From the NCBI GenBank assembly GCA_048058975.1, contig JBLLNP010000001.1, positions 324,536-388,535 of the forward strand: a stretch of DNA of 64,000 bases, read 5' to 3'. The DNA comes from RHLJ01 sp048058975. GTDB lineage: Bacteria; Bacteroidota; Rhodothermia; Balneolales; Balneolaceae. The notes under the pieces are model-generated. The model was not told the origin of the DNA. It was given only the letters and a program-made list of their open reading frames with translations, and made no database searches. Shown in pieces: positions 1-8,865 of this stretch; positions within the stretch are counted from its first letter, which is position 1, and every line of letters starts with the position of its first letter. The position numbers and the translations under genes were made by a program.

Positions 1-780
1 TATAAAGCCTTTGGATGGGAGCCGCCAACAATGGCGCATTTACCTTTGATTATGAGTCCGAGTGGAGGAAAATTATCCAAACGTAAGGCAGAAAGTGAAG
101 GGATTCCGGTAAATACGAAAGACTATATTTCAGGAAATTATGAGCCGGAAGCTCTGGTAAACTTCCTTGCCTATTTGGGATGGAGTCCGGGCGATGATTC
201 CGAAATTCATGATATGAAAGAGCTTTGCGAGTTGTTTACCTTAGATAGAGTAAGCAAAGGAGGAGCGGTGTTCAATCACAAAAAACTGATGTGGTATAAT
301 GAGCATTACATCCGCGAAACCTCAATAGATGATTTGCTTCCACGAATTAAATCACTGGCAGAAGAAGCTGGCTTTGATACAAAAAACGAAGAATACCTCG
401 TCTCTGTGATAGGGCTTCTTCATGAGAGAGTTTCCAAAATTGATGAATTTATAGCGATGGGTTCTTTCTTTTTCGAAGCTCCGAAAGAGTACGACGAAAA
501 CGCTCTTAAAAAATGGAATGCGGAAAGTGCAGGATTTGTGAAAGCGTATCAATCTAAAATCGAAGCGCTGACAGAAGAAGAGTTTGTTGCTGATAAGCTG
601 AAATCAGCGCTGGAAGAAACCGTAGCAGAAAATGAAGTAGGTTTCGGAAAAGTGATGATGCCGGTTCGCATTGCTACTACAGGACAAGGCTTCGGTCCGG
701 ATTTGTTTGCTTCCCTAGAGCTACTTGGGAAACAGGAAACGCTGGCACGAATAGATACCGCTACTGAGAAACTCCCTTAA
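1..780 (+). CDS. gltX: Glutamyl-tRNA synthetase, C-terminal half (5' end outside window)
   Basis: The reading frame is open from base 1 to the stop at 780, so this is the last 259 residues of a protein whose N-terminus lies upstream; the first internal ATG (31) is not the true start. The sequence HLPLIMSPSGGKLSKR carries KLSKR, the KMSKS-type ATP loop of class I aminoacyl-tRNA synthetases, in the setting typical of GluRS. The remainder has the helical anticodon-binding domain. GluRS is normally about 470-510 residues, so half is missing only because of the window edge. It charges tRNA-Glu in the cytoplasm. The next gene, dacB, starts 10 nt after the stop and may be cotranscribed. Identification is firm; GlnRS is unlikely because its C-terminal domain is a beta-barrel. 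Confidence 0.93.
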   Translation, partial: YKAFGWEPPTMAHLPLIMSPSGGKLSKRKAESEGIPVNTKDYISGNYEPEALVNFLAYLGWSPGDDSEIHDMKELCELFTLDRVSKGGAVFNHKKLMWYNEHYIRETSIDDLLPRIKSLAEEAGFDTKNEEYLVSVIGLLHERVSKIDEFIAMGSFFFEAPKEYDENALKKWNAESAGFVKAYQSKIEALTEEEFVADKLKSALEETVAENEVGFGKVMMPVRIATTGQGFGPDLFASLELLGKQETLARIDTATEKLP

Positions 781-789
781 TCAATTCCT

Positions 790-2166
790 ATGAAAAACAG
801 ATTTCTGATATTATGGCTAGCCTTAGGATTTGCTGCCTGCAAAACAACAGAGCTTCCCACAAAGCTGGAAGTTCAGAATGAAAATACGTCTACTTCTGAC
901 GTTCTTGCTTCCATTTTTGAAGAATCTGATACTTTCGCTAAAACCATTACGGGATTTATGCTTTATGATCCCGAGGGAGATTCCACTATTTACTCGGTGA
1001 ATGAATCGAAATATATGAATCCGGCTTCGAACACAAAGCTGTTTACCTACTTTGCCGGATTGAATGTGTTGGGTAACCGTTTGCCGGCGCTTAAATACAT
1101 TATAAAAGGCGACTCCATGATTTTCTGGGGAACGGGAGACCCATCGTTTCTTCACCCTGACTTTGGTACTTCCGATGTGTACGATTTTCTCAAAGACTTT
1201 GATGGAGAACTTTACTTTACAGATTCCAATTTCGACGACGAAAATTTAGGTCCCGGATGGTCATGGGCTGATTATAATTCCTATTATTCAGCTGAGAAAA
1301 GTCCACTACCCATTTATGGAAATGTTGCCCGTGTCACCATAGAGCATATTGAAGAATATCGTATTGCAAAAAAGGATGGAGAATACCTGATAAGCCCCTC
1401 CATATTTAATAACTACCTCAAAAATGCCGAAAGGAACGAGGAAGGTAGATTTGTTCTTGAACGTGAAAGGGTTGGGAATGAATTTGAATATCAGTTTACA
1501 TCAGATACTTCCCGGTACGAAACAGATAAACCATTTCATTATACGCCGGAATTTTTGGTAGAGCTTCTTTCCGATACTTTAAAAAAATCAGTTTCCTATT
1601 TACCGGATTTTGAAATTCCGTTTGATCACAGCACCATATATAGCATGGAATCAGATTCTATGTTTAAGTACATGCTTCTCCCAAGTGATAACCAGGTTGC
1701 AGAGCAGATTATGCTTATGGTAGCCTCAGAGTTAGGATTGGAATTGAATTCGAGGGCGGCAATTAACCATGTGGTAAATACTTACTTGAAAGATGTACCG
1801 GACGAGCCAAACTGGAGAGACGGTTCAGGGTTATCGAGATACAATCTGTTTACTCCCAGAACTATGGTCGCTCTACTGAATAAGTTAGACGAACTGGTTG
1901 AAGATGAACGATTATTCGATGCATTGCCACAAGGAGGGAAGCAGGGTACTATCCGACGGTTATATGCTCACAAAGAAGGAGGAGAGCCTTACGTGTTTGC
2001 AAAAACCGGAACGTTGAGTAACAACCACTGCCTCAGCGGATACATTGTTACAGAATCGGGGAAGAAACTCATCTTCAGTTTTATGAACAACAACTATGTG
2101 ATTCCCACCCGAGAGGTTCAGGCTCAGATGGATGAGGTTTTGTGGTTTATCTATAAGAACTACTGA
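790..2166 (+). CDS. dacB: D-alanyl-D-alanine carboxypeptidase/endopeptidase, PBP4 type (peptidase S13), lipoprotein
   Basis: A 458-residue penicillin-binding protein of the S13 family, which trims or cleaves D-Ala-D-Ala and D-Ala-DAP cross-links in periplasmic peptidoglycan. The three catalytic motifs are visible: SNTK at residues 80-83 (nucleophile Ser80), SDN in PSDNQVAE near residue 300, and KTG in FAKTGTLSN near residue 412. The N-terminus MKNRFLILWLALGFAAC is a lipoprotein signal with Cys17 as the probable lipidated residue, so the enzyme is expected to be membrane-anchored, whereas E. coli PBP4 is soluble or peripheral. The ATG at 790 follows gltX by 10 nt. It converges on nhaC. Length and motifs fit the family well. 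Confidence 0.92.
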   Translation: MKNRFLILWLALGFAACKTTELPTKLEVQNENTSTSDVLASIFEESDTFAKTITGFMLYDPEGDSTIYSVNESKYMNPASNTKLFTYFAGLNVLGNRLPALKYIIKGDSMIFWGTGDPSFLHPDFGTSDVYDFLKDFDGELYFTDSNFDDENLGPGWSWADYNSYYSAEKSPLPIYGNVARVTIEHIEEYRIAKKDGEYLISPSIFNNYLKNAERNEEGRFVLERERVGNEFEYQFTSDTSRYETDKPFHYTPEFLVELLSDTLKKSVSYLPDFEIPFDHSTIYSMESDSMFKYMLLPSDNQVAEQIMLMVASELGLELNSRAAINHVVNTYLKDVPDEPNWRDGSGLSRYNLFTPRTMVALLNKLDELVEDERLFDALPQGGKQGTIRRLYAHKEGGEPYVFAKTGTLSNNHCLSGYIVTESGKKLIFSFMNNNYVIPTREVQAQMDEVLWFIYKNY

Positions 2167-2183
2167 CTTGTTTAATCAGTTAA

Positions 2184-3665
2184 TCACTCTTTACTTTTTG
2201 CATCTTTAAGCATTCGGAATTTGATCTTAAATACCGCGAAGATTACTGTCATAAAGGGACTGATCAAATTAAAGAAGGCGAACGGGAAATAAGCGAAGGT
2301 GCTTACACCAAGTACATTCGAATGGAAAGCTCCGCAGGTATTCCAGGGAATTAGTGCCGAAGTAACTGTACCGGAATCTTCTAATGTACGACTGAGGTTT
2401 TCAGGGGCAAGGCCTTTGTCTTTATAGATGTCAGCGTACATACGCCCCGGAACAACAATGGCAAGGTATTGGTCGGAGGCAGTAACATTGAAAAATACAC
2501 AAGTCCCGGCAGTGGTAGCGACTAGCGCTCCGGCAGAATTGATACCGGAAATCACGCCTTCAGCAATACGCTTAAGCATGCCGCTTTTTTCCAAAACTCC
2601 ACCGAAAATCATAGCGGAAAGAATAAGCCAAACGGTTTTAAGCATACCGTACATTCCGCCAGAAGTAAATAATTCGTCAACAATAGCATTGCCAGTAACG
2701 ATACTAATATCTCCGTACATAGATCTTATTATCCCAACAAAGCCAGTAGTAAATTTGGTGATTTCAATTTCATGATCAAAGTCCCGAATTGTATTAATTC
2801 CAATTTCTCTAACCAGTTCCGGCTGGAAAATGAAAGCAAATATGGCTCCTAATAACCCTCCAATAGTAATTGCAGGAATTGCGGGCATTTTTTTTGTTAT
2901 GAGAATGACCATAATCACGGGCACTATAAACAAGAATAAATTTATGTTGTATTTGCTGTCAATCGCATCTAGGATTACTTGTGTATCCGTGATTTCTGCA
3001 TTACCACTGTACATAAACCCAAGTATTAAAAACAGAAGTAAAGAGATACTTATAGAAGGAACTGTGGTGTACAGCATGTAGCGGATATGGGTAAAAAGAT
3101 CTGTTCCTGCCATTGCAGGTGCAAGGTTTGTTGTGTCAGAAAGAGGGGAGAGTTTATCACCAAAATAAGCACCTGAAATGATCGCTCCGGCAACCATTCC
3201 AAGCGGAAGTCCGAGGGCTTTTCCAATTCCAACTAATGCAATTCCTACGGTGGCAGAAGTAGTCCAAGAAGAACCGGTAGCTACCGAAACGATTGCACAA
3301 ACCACACAGGCAGCAAACAGGAAAATAGTTGGATTAAGAATCTGAAGGCCGTAATAAATCATTGCAGGTACAATCCCACTCAGTAACCATGTTCCGGCAA
3401 GTGTACCAATCAGCAAAAGAATAATCATCGAAGACATTGCCGAGCTTATACTATCCACGATCCCCTCACGAATTTCTTTCCATTTGATTCCCAAGCGAAG
3501 AGCCACCAATGAAGCTACCCCTGCTGAAAGCATAAGGATAATTTGATTGGAACCATCCAGAGAAGCATCTCCAAAAATCCGCACATTTATAAAGAGTGCG
3601 ATAATCAGAAAAATAATGGGTATAAATGCCTGAAGAAGAGTGGGTTTTTTATAGGTATAGGTCAT
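2184..3665 (-). CDS. nhaC: Na+/H+ antiporter of the NhaC family
   Basis: A 493-residue integral membrane protein with about 11-12 hydrophobic segments, starting at ATG 3665. Stretches such as TGSSWTTSATVGIALVGIG and GAYFGDKLSPLSDTTNLAP are characteristic of NhaC-type Na+/H+ antiporters; related proteins exchange malate/lactate or amino acids for Na+, so the exact substrate is not fixed by sequence. A role in sodium and pH homeostasis of a marine or halotolerant cell is inferred. It lies 53 nt downstream of the NRDE gene on the same strand, and the two may share a transcript. It converges with dacB over a 17-nt gap in which I see no clear terminator. Confidence 0.88.
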   Translation of the reverse strand: MTYTYKKPTLLQAFIPIIFLIIALFINVRIFGDASLDGSNQIILMLSAGVASLVALRLGIKWKEIREGIVDSISSAMSSMIILLLIGTLAGTWLLSGIVPAMIYYGLQILNPTIFLFAACVVCAIVSVATGSSWTTSATVGIALVGIGKALGLPLGMVAGAIISGAYFGDKLSPLSDTTNLAPAMAGTDLFTHIRYMLYTTVPSISISLLLFLILGFMYSGNAEITDTQVILDAIDSKYNINLFLFIVPVIMVILITKKMPAIPAITIGGLLGAIFAFIFQPELVREIGINTIRDFDHEIEITKFTTGFVGIIRSMYGDISIVTGNAIVDELFTSGGMYGMLKTVWLILSAMIFGGVLEKSGMLKRIAEGVISGINSAGALVATTAGTCVFFNVTASDQYLAIVVPGRMYADIYKDKGLAPENLSRTLEDSGTVTSALIPWNTCGAFHSNVLGVSTFAYFPFAFFNLISPFMTVIFAVFKIKFRMLKDAKSKE

Positions 3666-3718
3666 TAGACTGGATCACTAATTGGTAAATAATAAACGGA
3701 ATGAATAAACGCTCTTTT

Positions 3719-4492
3719 TTAACTAAAAACCAGTTTAAAAGCATTCTCCTCAATTATAGCCGATGTTTTTGGGTTGTATCTTCGCTCTATAAAAGTAGCT
3801 CTGTTTTCATTGTCTATCATCAAAACCGTTGAGCAACGCGTACCGTAGGTATCGGTTTTGATAAATACCGAAGAAACAGCTCTTTCCCATTCTTTCGGAA
3901 TTCCTGTGTCTGGAAGTTGTTCTTCAGGCGGCTTATGGTCGCTTTTTAAAAGCGTAAATAATTCTTCTACATCAATAGCATCTTGCTGAATTGCTGCTTT
4001 TAAATCTGTTTTTGCCTGATCAAGTTTGGGCCAGGAAGTATCGAGCAGTGCGTTACTAACCCCATGAATACCAGAATTAAGTTTGGTTATGGAATCGGTA
4101 ACATTAGAGTAGTGATAAATACCTTCAGCACTTCCAAGAAGTAAGTTAAATCCATTGTATGCATTTGCGGTAGCTTGAATTTTTGCTAAGTGGGACTTTG
4201 GAGCTTCTGAATGTTTTAAAAAATTAAGCACAAGTTCTCCCCGGCTAGGCGGATTTTCTTTTATAATGGAAGGGTCACGATAGTTTGTTAAAGCGCCCCA
4301 TTTTCCAGACTTATTGATTCCCATCCAGGTACCTCCGGCTTCAAGGTCTTTGCCAGCCAGAAGCTTTGAATAACCCTCCTCGTCCCAATATTGTGCTTTT
4401 CTTGTTGGGCGAGCGTAAAATTCATCACGGTTTGCAGCCAACACAAGCTTGTACTTCGGATGTACTTTTTCAGCAAATACAATTAAACACAT
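3719..4492 (-). CDS. NRDE family protein (TANGO2-like)
   Basis: A 257-residue protein beginning MCLIVFAEKVHPKYKLVLAA, then NRDE at residues 21-24, the signature that names this family. The invariant Cys2 would become N-terminal after methionine removal, as in Ntn-type hydrolases, but no enzymatic reaction is established. Eukaryotic TANGO2 homologues have been linked to haem and lipid handling. There is no signal peptide, so it is probably cytosolic. It is transcribed away from the SpoIIE-phosphatase operon, whose first ATG lies 86 nt away, so this gap must hold two divergent promoters. Function in this organism remains unknown; family membership is secure. Confidence 0.88.
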   Translation of the reverse strand: MCLIVFAEKVHPKYKLVLAANRDEFYARPTRKAQYWDEEGYSKLLAGKDLEAGGTWMGINKSGKWGALTNYRDPSIIKENPPSRGELVLNFLKHSEAPKSHLAKIQATANAYNGFNLLLGSAEGIYHYSNVTDSITKLNSGIHGVSNALLDTSWPKLDQAKTDLKAAIQQDAIDVEELFTLLKSDHKPPEEQLPDTGIPKEWERAVSSVFIKTDTYGTRCSTVLMIDNENRATFIERRYNPKTSAIIEENAFKLVFS

Positions 4493-4578
4493 AAAAAACG
4501 AGAAAGAATGGTTTTAAAAAACGAAGGAATCTAAGCATATTCCCGCAACCTAATTAAACATTTCCGTATAGGATTTTC

Positions 4579-7137
4579 ATGTTTTCGATACACGATCAAC
4601 GCTTTAGGGATATACTTCTTCTTGTTCTTGGGTTTTTTGGTGCTTTGTGGTTTTTCTACGATTTGGGCAATCATCACCCTCTTGGGCCAGTAGAAATAAA
4701 AATTTCGGAAGAAGAAGCCATCCAACAGGCCGACTCTATCTTCTTAAACTGGCAGTATCAACCCGTAAATCTTAAAAAAAGAGCCAGGGTAAGTTCGTAT
4801 TCCGATTTGGTCGATTTTCTTCAGGACGGGCATGGCAGAGCAGAGTTTGTGTATAATATGAAAAAGCAGAGTGGACCTAAACTACCCCTCTATAATTGGT
4901 TAGTAGAAGAGTTTTCGGTTCAAAGTGGGGAAATAAAAAAATCGTACTCTGCTCGCTTAAGCAAACAAGGAGACTTGATTACGTTTGATGTGGAAGATGA
5001 ATTGATAGAACAACAAACTCCCTTTAACAGGGCTATGATTCGTTTTGCTTATAGCAGGGGAAGAGCCATAACAAAAGCTTTTGAAGATTCGATAATAACC
5101 CGGTTAGTGAATTTTCAGCACATGCGCGACGACCCGGAAAGTTCTCTTGAGTTTATACGAACACAGCTACAGAGCAGTGAAGAATATCATAGCAGTTATA
5201 TTTGGGAGGGAATCGACTACTACATACAAAATACTTATTGGAGTAGGTTTGAATTCCAAAGAGATTCTGTAAGCTTTAATGACAACGGAAGATTCCGATT
5301 CGCAAAAGCCTACCTCACATCAAAAGATACCCTGATGGGTGTTATCCCTAAGCTTGAAGTAGAATTATTACCGGCTGGGGTTGTAAAATCACTTAATGTT
5401 TCACTTGATGAAGGGATACCAAAGGTTTCTAATTTCAATCCTAAACGGTTAAATATTTTAACAGGTGTAAGTCTTTTTTTTGGTGTTTGGCTACTCATTT
5501 CTTTTTATCTGAGAATTAAAGCCAGAGCTGTTGATACTCGTCCTGCTTTGGTCGTCGCCGTGATTTGTGGTTTCCTGGTTCCATTACTTTTGGTACTCCA
5601 GTACGTAAGAGAATTTGCATTAAGCTTTGATTCGGAGCAGCTTTCCTCTGTACTTAGTGTTATGTTTTCTTTTGGGGTAGCCGGAGCACTGTCGGCGACA
5701 GGCTTTTTTGTTATTACAGCTGTAAGCGATTCGGTAACACGCCAGTATTGGCCAAGTCAACTTAAAACCTGGGATTTGGTTCGCAGAGGGATGTTTAAAA
5801 ACAAACCTATTGGTTGGGCCATTATCAGGGCAATATCCATAGGTTCTATTTTAGCCGGAGCCTTTTCGATTGTGCTGAACTTTTTTCCGGAGCTTTACAT
5901 CCGTGGAAACATCCTTTTCTATAACGATACTTTTTCACTTTCTCCCGTTGCGAATATTATCATTACGCTGCTTTTGGGATTATCCTTTGTACTTGTTTGT
6001 TTTCTGATCGTAGGAAATCAACTATACGCTCTTACAGCTAAAAAATGGATCATTCCTTTTGCCAGCGGTTTTTGTTTTGCGCTTATCGATTTAGTGCCTA
6101 TTGATATGGCTCCGATGCTTCCCGAATTTTTTATGAATTTCATACTTGGCTTTCTGATTGGGGTGTTCTATGTCAATTTCGATTTTCTAACCATAGCACT
6201 GGGCTTCTTTATTTTTCTGAATTTTCTCACCACATCCAAAGGGTGGTTGGTTTCAGGCTCTCCTGATGAACCTATCTTTATTGGCTTTTTTATAACCATG
6301 ATCATCTTTTCAGGTATTGCTCTTTATTTTCTATTTGTTGGGGAAGAAAAAGATCACTTACCCGAATATGTACCGGAGTACATTGAAGATCTGGCAAAAG
6401 AAGAGCGTGTAAAACAAGAGTTAGATATAGCCAGAACGGTTCAAAATACCTTTCTACCAAGTACTACGCCAAATATTCCAGGCTTTGATTCTGCTGCTGT
6501 ATGTTATCCGGCGCAGGAAACCGGAGGGGATTATTATGATATTATTTGTTTAGACGACGATCGTGCGGCAATAGCTATTGGTGATGTAAGTGGAAAAGGA
6601 ATTCAGGCTGCTTTTTACATGACCTTCATCAAGGGAGTTATTCATAGTCTTTGCTCCATTTTTCCTTCCCCAAAATCCATGTTATTCAGGGTTAATAAGT
6701 TATTTAACCAGCATGCTACCCGTGGCACATTCATTTCTATGATCTACGGTGTACTTGATTCGTCTGAGAAAACATTTACCTATATAAGGGCCGGGCACAA
6801 TCCGATGCTATACAAAAGCAATGGCATGATAGAATGGAAACAGCCCAGAGGAGTTGCCATAGGAATGAGTAAGGGAGATGCCTTTAACAAAGTTATGGAA
6901 GAAGACACCATTAAATTTGAAGAGGGAGATGTGTTAGTGCTATACACTGATGGTATTACCGAAGCACAAAACGAAAAAGGGGAATTTTACGACGAGAAAA
7001 GATTGTTGAAATTGCTAAAACGTGAAAAAACGAACTCTTCAAAAGAACTTCGCGATTTAATTATAGAAGATGTTCGTACCTTTATCGGAGATACGCTTCA
7101 ATATGACGACATGACGCTCGTTGTCATAAAAGGCTAA
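4579..7137 (+). CDS. Membrane-anchored PP2C-type serine/threonine phosphatase (SpoIIE/RsbU domain)
   Basis: An 852-residue protein. One membrane segment (about residues 12-30) precedes an extracytoplasmic region of about 250 residues without recognisable motifs, then a multi-helix membrane domain (about 290-590) and a cytoplasmic SpoIIE domain (about 610-850). Metal-binding acidic residues of PP2C phosphatases are present in GGDYYDII, GDVSGKG, YTDGITEA and YDDMTLVV. Such proteins usually dephosphorylate an anti-sigma-factor antagonist (STAS domain) in partner-switching pathways; no STAS or anti-sigma gene lies in this window, so the target is unknown. It heads an operon with a thioredoxin-like protein (11 nt downstream) and a DtxR-family regulator. 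Confidence 0.85.
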   Translation: MFSIHDQRFRDILLLVLGFFGALWFFYDLGNHHPLGPVEIKISEEEAIQQADSIFLNWQYQPVNLKKRARVSSYSDLVDFLQDGHGRAEFVYNMKKQSGPKLPLYNWLVEEFSVQSGEIKKSYSARLSKQGDLITFDVEDELIEQQTPFNRAMIRFAYSRGRAITKAFEDSIITRLVNFQHMRDDPESSLEFIRTQLQSSEEYHSSYIWEGIDYYIQNTYWSRFEFQRDSVSFNDNGRFRFAKAYLTSKDTLMGVIPKLEVELLPAGVVKSLNVSLDEGIPKVSNFNPKRLNILTGVSLFFGVWLLISFYLRIKARAVDTRPALVVAVICGFLVPLLLVLQYVREFALSFDSEQLSSVLSVMFSFGVAGALSATGFFVITAVSDSVTRQYWPSQLKTWDLVRRGMFKNKPIGWAIIRAISIGSILAGAFSIVLNFFPELYIRGNILFYNDTFSLSPVANIIITLLLGLSFVLVCFLIVGNQLYALTAKKWIIPFASGFCFALIDLVPIDMAPMLPEFFMNFILGFLIGVFYVNFDFLTIALGFFIFLNFLTTSKGWLVSGSPDEPIFIGFFITMIIFSGIALYFLFVGEEKDHLPEYVPEYIEDLAKEERVKQELDIARTVQNTFLPSTTPNIPGFDSAAVCYPAQETGGDYYDIICLDDDRAAIAIGDVSGKGIQAAFYMTFIKGVIHSLCSIFPSPKSMLFRVNKLFNQHATRGTFISMIYGVLDSSEKTFTYIRAGHNPMLYKSNGMIEWKQPRGVAIGMSKGDAFNKVMEEDTIKFEEGDVLVLYTDGITEAQNEKGEFYDEKRLLKLLKREKTNSSKELRDLIIEDVRTFIGDTLQYDDMTLVVIKG

Positions 7138-7148
7138 ATACAGCAATC

Positions 7149-7676
7149 ATGAACATTCGAATACTATTTATTACGCTATTTGTGGCTATATACTTCAATA
7201 GTTCAAATAGTTACGCTCAATCTCAGTCTGAAATCAACTCTGGCTTTGAATGGTTGAGTTTAGATGAAGCTCAACAAAAGGCAAAAGAAACCGGAAAAAG
7301 CATTTTACTGTTTGGTTATGCTGAATGGTGCACCTATTGCCTGAAGATGAGAAAAGAGTCATTTCCAGACTCTTCGGTACAAAAATCAATTTCTGATTAC
7401 TACTTACCAGTTCAGCTAAATGGAGAATCAAAAGAACGTGTGGTATATAATGGCAAAACAATGCCCGCTAAAGAGCTTGCCCGATATTTAAGATTATCAT
7501 CCTTTCCAACCCATTATTTTATTGATGCAAACGGAGAAATTCTTGGAGCTCAGCCAGGTTATATTGAACCAGAAGTGTATTCTCCTTTATTAGATTATGT
7601 AGGGACAGGGGCGTATGGTACTATGGGTTTTGAAGAGTTTTTGAAGAAAGAAGGAAAACTTCAGGAAGGAAAATGA
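7149..7676 (+). CDS. Periplasmic thioredoxin-fold protein with a CTYC motif
   Basis: A 175-residue protein with an N-terminal signal peptide (hydrophobic residues 4-20, probable cleavage after YAQ near residue 24). A thioredoxin fold follows, with the active site EWCTYC at Cys61-Cys64 and a cis-proline region SSFPTHYFID. The DUF255/thioredoxin_7-like layout (KAKETGKSILLFGYAEWC) suggests a secreted dithiol reductase or chaperone rather than cytosolic thioredoxin. It sits 11 nt after the SpoIIE phosphatase, and its stop overlaps the start of the DtxR-family regulator (ATGA), so the three are translationally coupled. Together with the redoxins at 11-14.4 kb it makes a fourth envelope thioredoxin-fold protein nearby. 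Substrate unknown. Confidence 0.82.
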   Translation: MNIRILFITLFVAIYFNSSNSYAQSQSEINSGFEWLSLDEAQQKAKETGKSILLFGYAEWCTYCLKMRKESFPDSSVQKSISDYYLPVQLNGESKERVVYNGKTMPAKELARYLRLSSFPTHYFIDANGEILGAQPGYIEPEVYSPLLDYVGTGAYGTMGFEEFLKKEGKLQEGK

Positions 7677-8326
7677 GTTTAAGCCAGTCGGTAGAGGATT
7701 ACTTAAAGGCAATCTACGTGCTAGAAACGGAAGGAGAAGGGGCTACAACCACCAACATAGCTGACATGCTGAATGTTTCTTCTGCTTCAGTAACTAATAT
7801 GCTAAAACGCCTGGCTGGGATGAATTTCATAGATCATAAGTCTTATAAAGGAGCCACTCTTACTGAATCCGGAAGAAAAATTGCTTTGGAAATTTTGCGT
7901 CATCACAGACTGCTTGAGTTGTATCTGAAAGAAATTATGGGTTATTCCTGGGACGAAGTCCATGAAGAAGCAGAAAAACTGGAACATCATATTTCAGAAC
8001 AGTTCGAAGATAAAATCGCGGAATTGCTAGACCATCCAACGCATGATCCTCATGGCGATCCAATACCTACGAAAGATGGAGTGGTACCTGAAATGGCATC
8101 ACTTTCTGTATGCGATGCCAAAGAAGAAACATCTTACATTATTGGAAGGGTTAAAGATCAGGACCCGGAATTACTTCGATACCTTGAAAAAACAGGTGTT
8201 ATTCCGGGCGTAAAGCTTACCATCCTTGAGAAAGCCCCTTTTGAAGGTCCAATCCGGGTTTTACTTGAAGAAGAAGAAAAGACGCTAGGGTATGCTATTG
8301 CTAAGCAAATCTACCTGGTAGAATAA
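7673..8326 (+). CDS. mntR: Metal-dependent transcriptional regulator, DtxR/MntR family (Mn-type ligands)
   Basis: A 217-residue regulator: N-terminal winged helix (about 1-62), dimerisation and metal-binding domain (about 63-140), and a C-terminal FeoA/SH3-like domain (about 145-217). Candidate metal ligands are Asp9, His78, Glu101, Glu104 and His105. Iron-sensing DtxR has Met10 and Cys102 at the first and third of these positions, whereas manganese-sensing MntR has Asp and Glu, as here, so Mn(II) sensing is favoured. The third domain is shared with DtxR-type members. It overlaps the preceding gene by 4 nt. A palindrome upstream of the TonB receptor (11091-11124) is a plausible operator. The gene symbol rests on ligand inference. 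Confidence 0.75.
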   Translation: MSLSQSVEDYLKAIYVLETEGEGATTTNIADMLNVSSASVTNMLKRLAGMNFIDHKSYKGATLTESGRKIALEILRHHRLLELYLKEIMGYSWDEVHEEAEKLEHHISEQFEDKIAELLDHPTHDPHGDPIPTKDGVVPEMASLSVCDAKEETSYIIGRVKDQDPELLRYLEKTGVIPGVKLTILEKAPFEGPIRVLLEEEEKTLGYAIAKQIYLVE

Positions 8327-8357
8327 ACCTAAGTGTTTATCGCCCAAACTTTTCCAA

Positions 8358-8387
8358 TTGGATAAGTATCTGCTATTTAGTTACAAT
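8358..8387 (+). promoter_or_regulatory. Candidate sigma-70-type promoter for the DoxX-like gene
   Basis: TTGGAT at 8358-8363 and TACAAT at 8382-8387 are separated by 18 nt and lie 31 nt before the ATG at 8419. An AGGA sequence precedes the start codon. This is pattern-based only. Confidence 0.35.
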
Positions 8388-8418
8388 AAGGAGACATCAT
8401 TAACTAATAAGGATAATT

Positions 8419-8814
8419 ATGGATACTACTATTGCTAAAATTGGAAGGATACTATACGCTATAACAATTTTAATTTTCTCTGCTTTCCATTTTATGGGAG
8501 CAAGCGACATGGCAGGTATGGTTCCTTTACCCGGCGGTGTTTTCTGGGTATATCTGACCGGAATAGCATTACTTGGAGCGGCAGTTTCACTTCTAATACA
8601 GAACCGGGTAAAACTGGTATCGATGTTATTGGGAATTCTGCTGGTAATCTTTGCACTTTCCATTCATTTACCAGGAGTAATTGGAGCAGAGAACGATATG
8701 AGCATGCAAATTTCTATGGGGAATTTCCTCAAAGATTTAGCAATGGCTGGTGCAGCATTGTTTATATCCGGCGTTTATTCCGAGAAAGAAGAATCTTCCG
8801 GATCAGGCGATTAA
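8419..8814 (+). CDS. DoxX-like family membrane protein
   Basis: A 131-residue protein with four hydrophobic segments (about residues 7-27, 40-60, 67-87 and 104-122) and a short charged tail rich in Glu and Ser. It resembles the DoxX/DoxD-like group of small membrane proteins, some of which associate with thiosulfate:quinone oxidoreductases or detoxifying oxidoreductases; most are uncharacterised. The ATG at 8419 is preceded by AAGGATAATT, a usable ribosome-binding site. It is monocistronic: about 90 nt separate it from the regulator, and a strong hairpin terminator follows. A functional link to the adjacent redox genes is possible but rests only on proximity. Confidence 0.72.
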   Translation: MDTTIAKIGRILYAITILIFSAFHFMGASDMAGMVPLPGGVFWVYLTGIALLGAAVSLLIQNRVKLVSMLLGILLVIFALSIHLPGVIGAENDMSMQISMGNFLKDLAMAGAALFISGVYSEKEESSGSGD

Positions 8815-8834
8815 AAAATCAAAAATACTATTGG

Positions 8835-8865
8835 AAAAGGCTGCATGCTTTATGCGGCCTTTTTT
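8835..8865. terminator. Bidirectional intrinsic terminator between the DoxX-like gene and the TonB receptor gene
   Basis: Hairpin with arms AAAAGGCTGCAT and ATGCGGCCTTTT around a 5-nt loop, followed by T residues on the plus strand and by a T run on the minus strand too. It lies exactly between two converging genes. Confidence 0.8.
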
